Positions 5,481 through 7,639 of a DNA stretch of 7,639 bases are shown here, piece by piece. Made by a program: the position numbers and the translations under genes. How positions within the stretch are numbered: position 1 is the first letter of the stretch; each line of letters opens with the position of its first letter. The stretch comes from Deltaproteobacteria bacterium. GTDB lineage: Bacteria; Desulfobacterota_B; Binatia; UBA9968. The stretch lies in the NCBI GenBank assembly GCA_005879255.1, contig VBKY01000082.1, positions 1-7,639 of the forward strand, in the 5' to 3' direction. The notes under the pieces are model-generated. The model worked only from the letters and a program-made list of their open reading frames with translations. It did no database searches and was not told the DNA's origin.

Positions 5481-5715
5481 CGATTCACCGAGGGGACCAT
5501 TCAGCGTGTGATCGATAACTCGGGCGGCAACTTATTTGAGTCGAATGGGATGGAGGTGTTACCGCGTACGTATTCTTCACTGCGATCGAAATCATAAATC
5601 GCGGCGAATCAGAGGTCAGCTTACTTTAGCCAACGCTACAGGAGAAGAAGGACAAGCCAATCGTTGCGCGGCAGGAACAACAACCGTCACTGTCAACGAC
5701 CACGACAATAACTGA
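5481..5715 (+). pseudogene. Possible frame-damaged remnant of an exported beta-rich protein
   Basis: Three consecutive segments in three different frames read like one protein: FTEGTIQRVIDNSGGNLFES (from 5481), GGVTAYVFFTAIEIINRGES (from about 5552), and LTLANATGEEGQA...TTTVTVNDHDNN ending at a stop at 5713-5715. The composition (Thr, Val, Asn, Gly) suggests a secreted beta-sandwich-like protein. No start codon, ribosome binding site or signal peptide is present and I do not recognise the family. A chance assembly of open frames is a real alternative. Confidence 0.3.
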
Positions 5716-5968
5716 TCGTGAAGGACATGTGCTTTCCGGATGGGCGACATTACGTAACAGTTCGAGCTTCTATCGGAACCATCCTCCTGGGCGGATTAAT
5801 TAGCGCGAGTAAAACGATTGAAGGATCCCATTGCAGACCGGGGATCGAGAAAGTCCGACAGGTCCCGACCGCAAATCGGCTGATGACATCTTAAAACGCC
5901 GACTAAAGCGCTTCGAGATCCTTTGAAATTTTGTCTTTAGGCTAGTTGATGACTGTAGGCAACGGTGT
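5716..5968. other. Stretch with no clear gene
   Basis: The only plus-strand frame of note runs from GTG 5718 (or ATG 5727) to a TAA at 5892-5894 and gives up to 58 residues with a short hydrophobic run (ASIGTILLGGLISAS). It has no family signal and no good ribosome binding site, so it is not called a gene. Confidence 0.4.
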
Positions 5969-5996
5969 GGAGGAGGGTCGTTACTCCCCTCCTCCA
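5968..5996 (-). terminator. Strong hairpin just after the small exported protein gene
   Basis: TGGAGGAGGG (5968-5977) pairs perfectly with CCCTCCTCCA (5987-5996): a 10-bp GC-rich stem with a 9-base loop, starting 16 bases past the stop at 6013. No T-tract follows on the minus strand, so it is either a non-canonical terminator or a 3'-end stabilising hairpin. Confidence 0.6.
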
Positions 5997-6012
5997 ACCA
6001 TTAGAGCGATGC

Positions 6013-6321
6013 TCAGTCTTCGTAGTCGTTTGCCCAGCGGTGCTGGTAATCCAACTTCTGCTCCTGCACCTGATCTTGCCCGACCGGGTTTTCATTGCAC
6101 GGTCCGTAGTAGTCAATCACATCTCCTGACGTTTGGCTCTTGAGAACCGGGTCGTCGCTGGCCAAACTCCTGCCTGTTATCGCAGGAAACTTCTCATGAC
6201 AGTAGCTGCCCGGCACATCTTCGGTCTTAGAAATAATACCGTCAGCGGCTAGAGCTGTACCGCTCGCTGTGATGTTACCTAGAAGAATCAGAGCGGCTAA
6301 AAGTGATTTTGCGTTTTTCAT
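6013..6321 (-). CDS. Small exported two-cysteine protein of unknown function
   Basis: The 102-residue product has a clear Sec signal peptide (MKNAKSLLAALILLGN then TASGTALA, cleavage after about residue 25). The mature part is about 77 residues, acidic, and has two cysteines: Cys41 in SYCHEKFPAI and Cys75 in YYGPCNENPVGQD. A disulfide or, with the adjacent His42, a metal site is possible. The C-terminus is charged and aromatic (QKLDYQHRWANDYED). Start 6321 is fixed by an excellent AAGGAGGTG (6336-6328), 7-8 bases upstream; the open frame reaching 6378 runs through the promoter and is not used. A sigma-54 element at 6363-6377 predicts a leader of about 30 bases. A strong hairpin follows the stop, so this is a single-gene unit. 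The sequence feels like a recurring family of small proteins in environmental bacteria, but I cannot name it. Confidence 0.8.
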   Translation of the reverse strand: MKNAKSLLAALILLGNITASGTALAADGIISKTEDVPGSYCHEKFPAITGRSLASDDPVLKSQTSGDVIDYYGPCNENPVGQDQVQEQKLDYQHRWANDYED

Positions 6322-6362
6322 TCGATTCACCTCCTTTCGTCCTTGTTGAAAACACTGTAAGC

Positions 6363-6377
6363 GCAATCGATATGCCA
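6363..6377 (-). promoter_or_regulatory. Sigma-54 (-24/-12) promoter of the two-cysteine exported protein
   Basis: On the minus strand it reads TGGCATATCGATTGC, with exact GG-N10-GC spacing and a consensus ATTGC -12 part. The predicted start is about 6351. The element lies 42 bases upstream of ATG 6321. Confidence 0.7.
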
Positions 6378-6464
6378 AGCACCTTTGCTGAAAAAAAACG
6401 CTTATGAATAGCGAAAGTCCGGAAACTTAGGGGGCCGCCGCAAGGCGGATCGCAGCGCCGCATG

Positions 6465-6480
6465 TTCGACAGGTGTCGAA
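6465..6480. promoter_or_regulatory. Enhancer-like palindrome upstream of the 6363-6377 promoter
   Basis: TTCGACAGGTGTCGAA is a perfect palindrome (7-2-7) and contains CGACAGGTGTCG, which is identical to 5350-5361. It lies about 90 bp upstream of the sigma-54 element. Confidence 0.65.
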
Positions 6481-6549
6481 TGACAGGCGTTTACGTCGAA
6501 CCGGTAGTACCGAGCCGATGCTCGATCCAAAGACCATATCGAATAGTGT

Positions 6550-6726
6550 TCATGTCGCATCCTGTGCTCGTGTTCGGCCGCCTCCAGCGTAGTAGCTTAG
6601 GGGATCGACAAGGCCCGTCGTCTCTTCCTTCAACCACTCGCGCGGATTAGCGCCCACAATAATCCTGCCAGACTGTTCAGGCCGTCGATATTTGGGCGTG
6701 TGCCGATAGCTCGACACCTCCTTCAT
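6550..6726 (-). CDS. Possible small protein or gene remnant
   Basis: Fifty-eight codons from ATG 6726 read MKEVSSYRHTPKYRRPEQSG, RIIVGANPREWLKEET, TGLVDPLSYYAGGGRTRAQD. The composition is protein-like, and the frame stays open further upstream to about 6773 (through SYIPSRIHLNPTA) without a start. There is no Shine-Dalgarno site before ATG 6726 and no signal peptide, and the start region overlaps the enhancer-like half-site at 6698-6717. It could be the tail of a truncated gene. I do not recognise it. Confidence 0.3.
   Translation of the reverse strand: MKEVSSYRHTPKYRRPEQSGRIIVGANPREWLKEETTGLVDPLSYYAGGGRTRAQDAT
6698..6717. promoter_or_regulatory. Weak enhancer-like site upstream of the plus-strand sigma-54 promoter
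   Basis: GTGTGCCGATAGCTCGACAC has one full TCGACAC half-site and a degraded partner (GTGTG). It lies about 93-112 bp upstream of the element at 6810-6824, the same spacing as at the other promoters. It is the weakest of the set. Confidence 0.4.
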
Positions 6727-6809
6727 TGCGGTCGGATTGAGGTGAATGCGCGATGGGATGTAACTCCCCGATTCTCATAGTTTACAGATGATAAAAACAA
6801 GATCTCCTC

Positions 6810-6824
6810 TGGCACGATCATTGC
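6810..6824 (+). promoter_or_regulatory. Consensus sigma-54 (-24/-12) promoter
   Basis: TGGCACGATCATTGC matches TGGCACG-N4-TTGC at every fixed position and is the best match in the window. The predicted start is about 6836, 30 bases before ATG 6866. Confidence 0.75.
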
Positions 6825-6865
6825 CGTCCGTAACTGCATAAAGAAAGAGAGGCGGTGGATCTCCA

Positions 6866-7033
6866 ATGAAGATCGAATTTCCATTTTTAGCGGCGTTGTT
6901 CCTGATCGGGACAAGTTTATTGGCTCGAGTCGCTGTTCGAGGGATTGAACAAGCGCTCCTCGCGACAGTGGCTGATTATGGCCTAAACGTTACCAAGGCC
7001 AGGAGAAAGCTGTTGGCGCCCAACATCGATTGA
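6866..7033 (+). CDS. Small signal-peptide-like protein behind a sigma-54 promoter
   Basis: Fifty-five residues begin MKIEFPFLAALFLIGTSLLA, a convincing signal peptide or single membrane segment. They continue RVAVRGIEQALLATVADYG and end KARRKLLAPNID. A purine-rich stretch with GAGAGG lies about 12 bases before the ATG, so the ribosome binding site is mediocre. Its main support is position: it starts 30 bases after the predicted start of a consensus sigma-54 promoter. The C-terminal half has no recognised family and could be frame-shifted relative to an ancestor. Confidence 0.45.
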   Translation: MKIEFPFLAALFLIGTSLLARVAVRGIEQALLATVADYGLNVTKARRKLLAPNID

Positions 7034-7067
7034 TTTAGCTCGTAGGCTTCTGGGCGATAGTCTGTGA

Positions 7068-7247
7068 ATGTGGAGGCCTTCTTTGATTTTCGACAATGGC
7101 ACATGGTTTTGCCCGGCAACAATGCCCGTGGAAATGCCGGTCGGGCTGACGCATCTAGAGTCGGATTTCTGTTGGTGTGACCCGATAGTCGAAGTTGATG
7201 AGAACGGGCAGGAGGTTGTGCTTCATAGGCAAGTGATGTGGAACTGA
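7068..7247 (+). CDS. Small Cys-rich protein of unknown function
   Basis: Fifty-nine residues: MWRPSLIFDNGTWFCPATMP, then VGLTHLESDFCWCDPIVEVD, then ENGQEVVLHRQVMWN. Three cysteines (15, 35, 37) and His29 form a possible small metal site, with a CWC motif. The second half has the regular acidic/hydrophobic alternation of a real protein and feels familiar as a small conserved protein, but I cannot name it. ATG 7068 follows an in-frame stop directly; ATG 7113 (from MPVEM) or ATG 7122 are alternative starts, giving a 44- or 41-residue protein. No strong ribosome binding site precedes any of them. It may be co-transcribed with the 55-residue frame 34 bases upstream. Confidence 0.5.
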   Translation: MWRPSLIFDNGTWFCPATMPVEMPVGLTHLESDFCWCDPIVEVDENGQEVVLHRQVMWN

Positions 7248-7543
7248 GTCAACCCAAGAGAGTCACGGCATCAAAGACTGCTCTATTTATTTCCGCTCCT
7301 TTACTCGCGGCAGGCAAAACCGAGCTGCCATCCGCGGACGTAGAACCCTTTCTTCCTGTTTGGGCGCTGGTACAGCACGAGCTTACTGTGGTGTCACTCG
7401 CTTCGTTGATTGTTGGCGACAAAACTGTGGGCGCCATGACCGGATATGACGACGCAACAGGCCGCCGATTATTTACAACAGTGAAGGTGACCTCTTGGCG
7501 GTTCGTTGGTTTGATCGATTCGCGATTAAAAGGACGGCGGTAG
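7238..7543 (+). CDS. Hypothetical protein, doubtful
   Basis: A 101-residue frame starts at GTG 7238, overlapping the end of the previous frame by 10 bases. The middle (VWALVQHELTVVSLASLIVG, then TVGAMTGYDDATGRRLFTTV) looks protein-like, and the frame ends SRLKGRR. The ribosome binding site is weak, and an opposite-strand frame of similar length exists over the same DNA. No domain is recognised. The remaining bases to 7639 show nothing clear. Confidence 0.3.
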   Translation: MELSQPKRVTASKTALFISAPLLAAGKTELPSADVEPFLPVWALVQHELTVVSLASLIVGDKTVGAMTGYDDATGRRLFTTVKVTSWRFVGLIDSRLKGRR

Positions 7544-7639
7544 ATCGCGGGCTTCTCGAAGCGGCAGACGAACCTGAAGGATTTTTGTCGTTCTGTTGAA
7601 TGGCGAACTCGATATATCACCACCGTCTTAGCTTACGTT

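Noticed and set aside
6426..6439. CCGCC-GCAA-GGCGG stem as a terminator
   Set aside because: The stem is only 5 bp, with no T-tract and no gene ending next to it.
7097..7112. TGGCACATGGTTTTGC resembling a sigma-54 promoter on the plus strand
   Set aside because: The GG to GC spacing is 11 bases, one too many, and it falls inside the 59-residue frame.
7249..7623. Minus-strand frame of 124 codons
   Set aside because: The translation is Ser/Thr/Arg-rich without a domain or ribosome binding site, and the plus-strand frame over the same DNA looks slightly more protein-like.

Overview
The window looks like a chromosomal piece from an uncultured or environmental Gram-negative bacterium. Evidence for this is an MlaC/Ttg2D-type periplasmic protein, a glycine-zipper outer-membrane-type lipoprotein, several sigma-54 (-24/-12) promoters and long intergenic stretches full of palindromic repeats. 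A deltaproteobacterial, Binatota-like or NC10-like lineage is only a guess. Almost all recognisable genes lie on the minus strand.

Right to left along the minus strand, the left third (1-2554) holds a decayed redox/metabolic operon. It starts with a chimeric reading frame (1418-2554). This joins a malic-enzyme N-terminal fragment to part of a type II NADH dehydrogenase lacking its dinucleotide motif, then to a frameshifted SnoaL/NTF2-like remnant. Next come an intact PPOX/FMN split-barrel gene (751-1395) and the first 250 residues of a molybdopterin oxidoreductase of the assimilatory nitrate reductase/formate dehydrogenase type (1-751). The last two start with near-identical translation initiation regions and N-termini, and their stop and start overlap as TGATG. 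This part is visibly more GC-rich than the rest.

The middle (2555-3588) contains no convincing gene. It carries two tandem sigma-54 promoter elements reading into the chimeric gene, enhancer-like GTGTCGA/TCGACAC dyads, and a dense cluster of palindromic repeats between about 3046 and 3471. A 24-bp inverted repeat frames the last 331 bp of that cluster. Then come a small exported protein (3589-3921) and an MlaC/Ttg2D-like gene (3962-4555), probably one minus-strand operon, and a glycine-zipper lipoprotein (4750-5088).

The right part (5089-7639) is gene-poor. It holds a 102-aa exported protein with two cysteines (6013-6321), a strong hairpin just after it, and several very small or damaged frames. 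These include a 55-aa signal-peptide-like frame behind a consensus sigma-54 promoter on the plus strand and a 59-aa Cys-rich frame next to it.

The unifying signal is regulatory. Five sigma-54-type elements (2614-2628, 2631-2645, 5231-5245, 6363-6377 on minus; 6810-6824 on plus) lie in front of four transcription units. Each unit has a TGTCG/CGACA dyad or half-site at enhancer distance upstream. The regulatory regions before the chimeric gene and before the lipoprotein look homologous. This suggests a small local regulon under one unidentified enhancer-binding protein, mostly controlling small envelope proteins.
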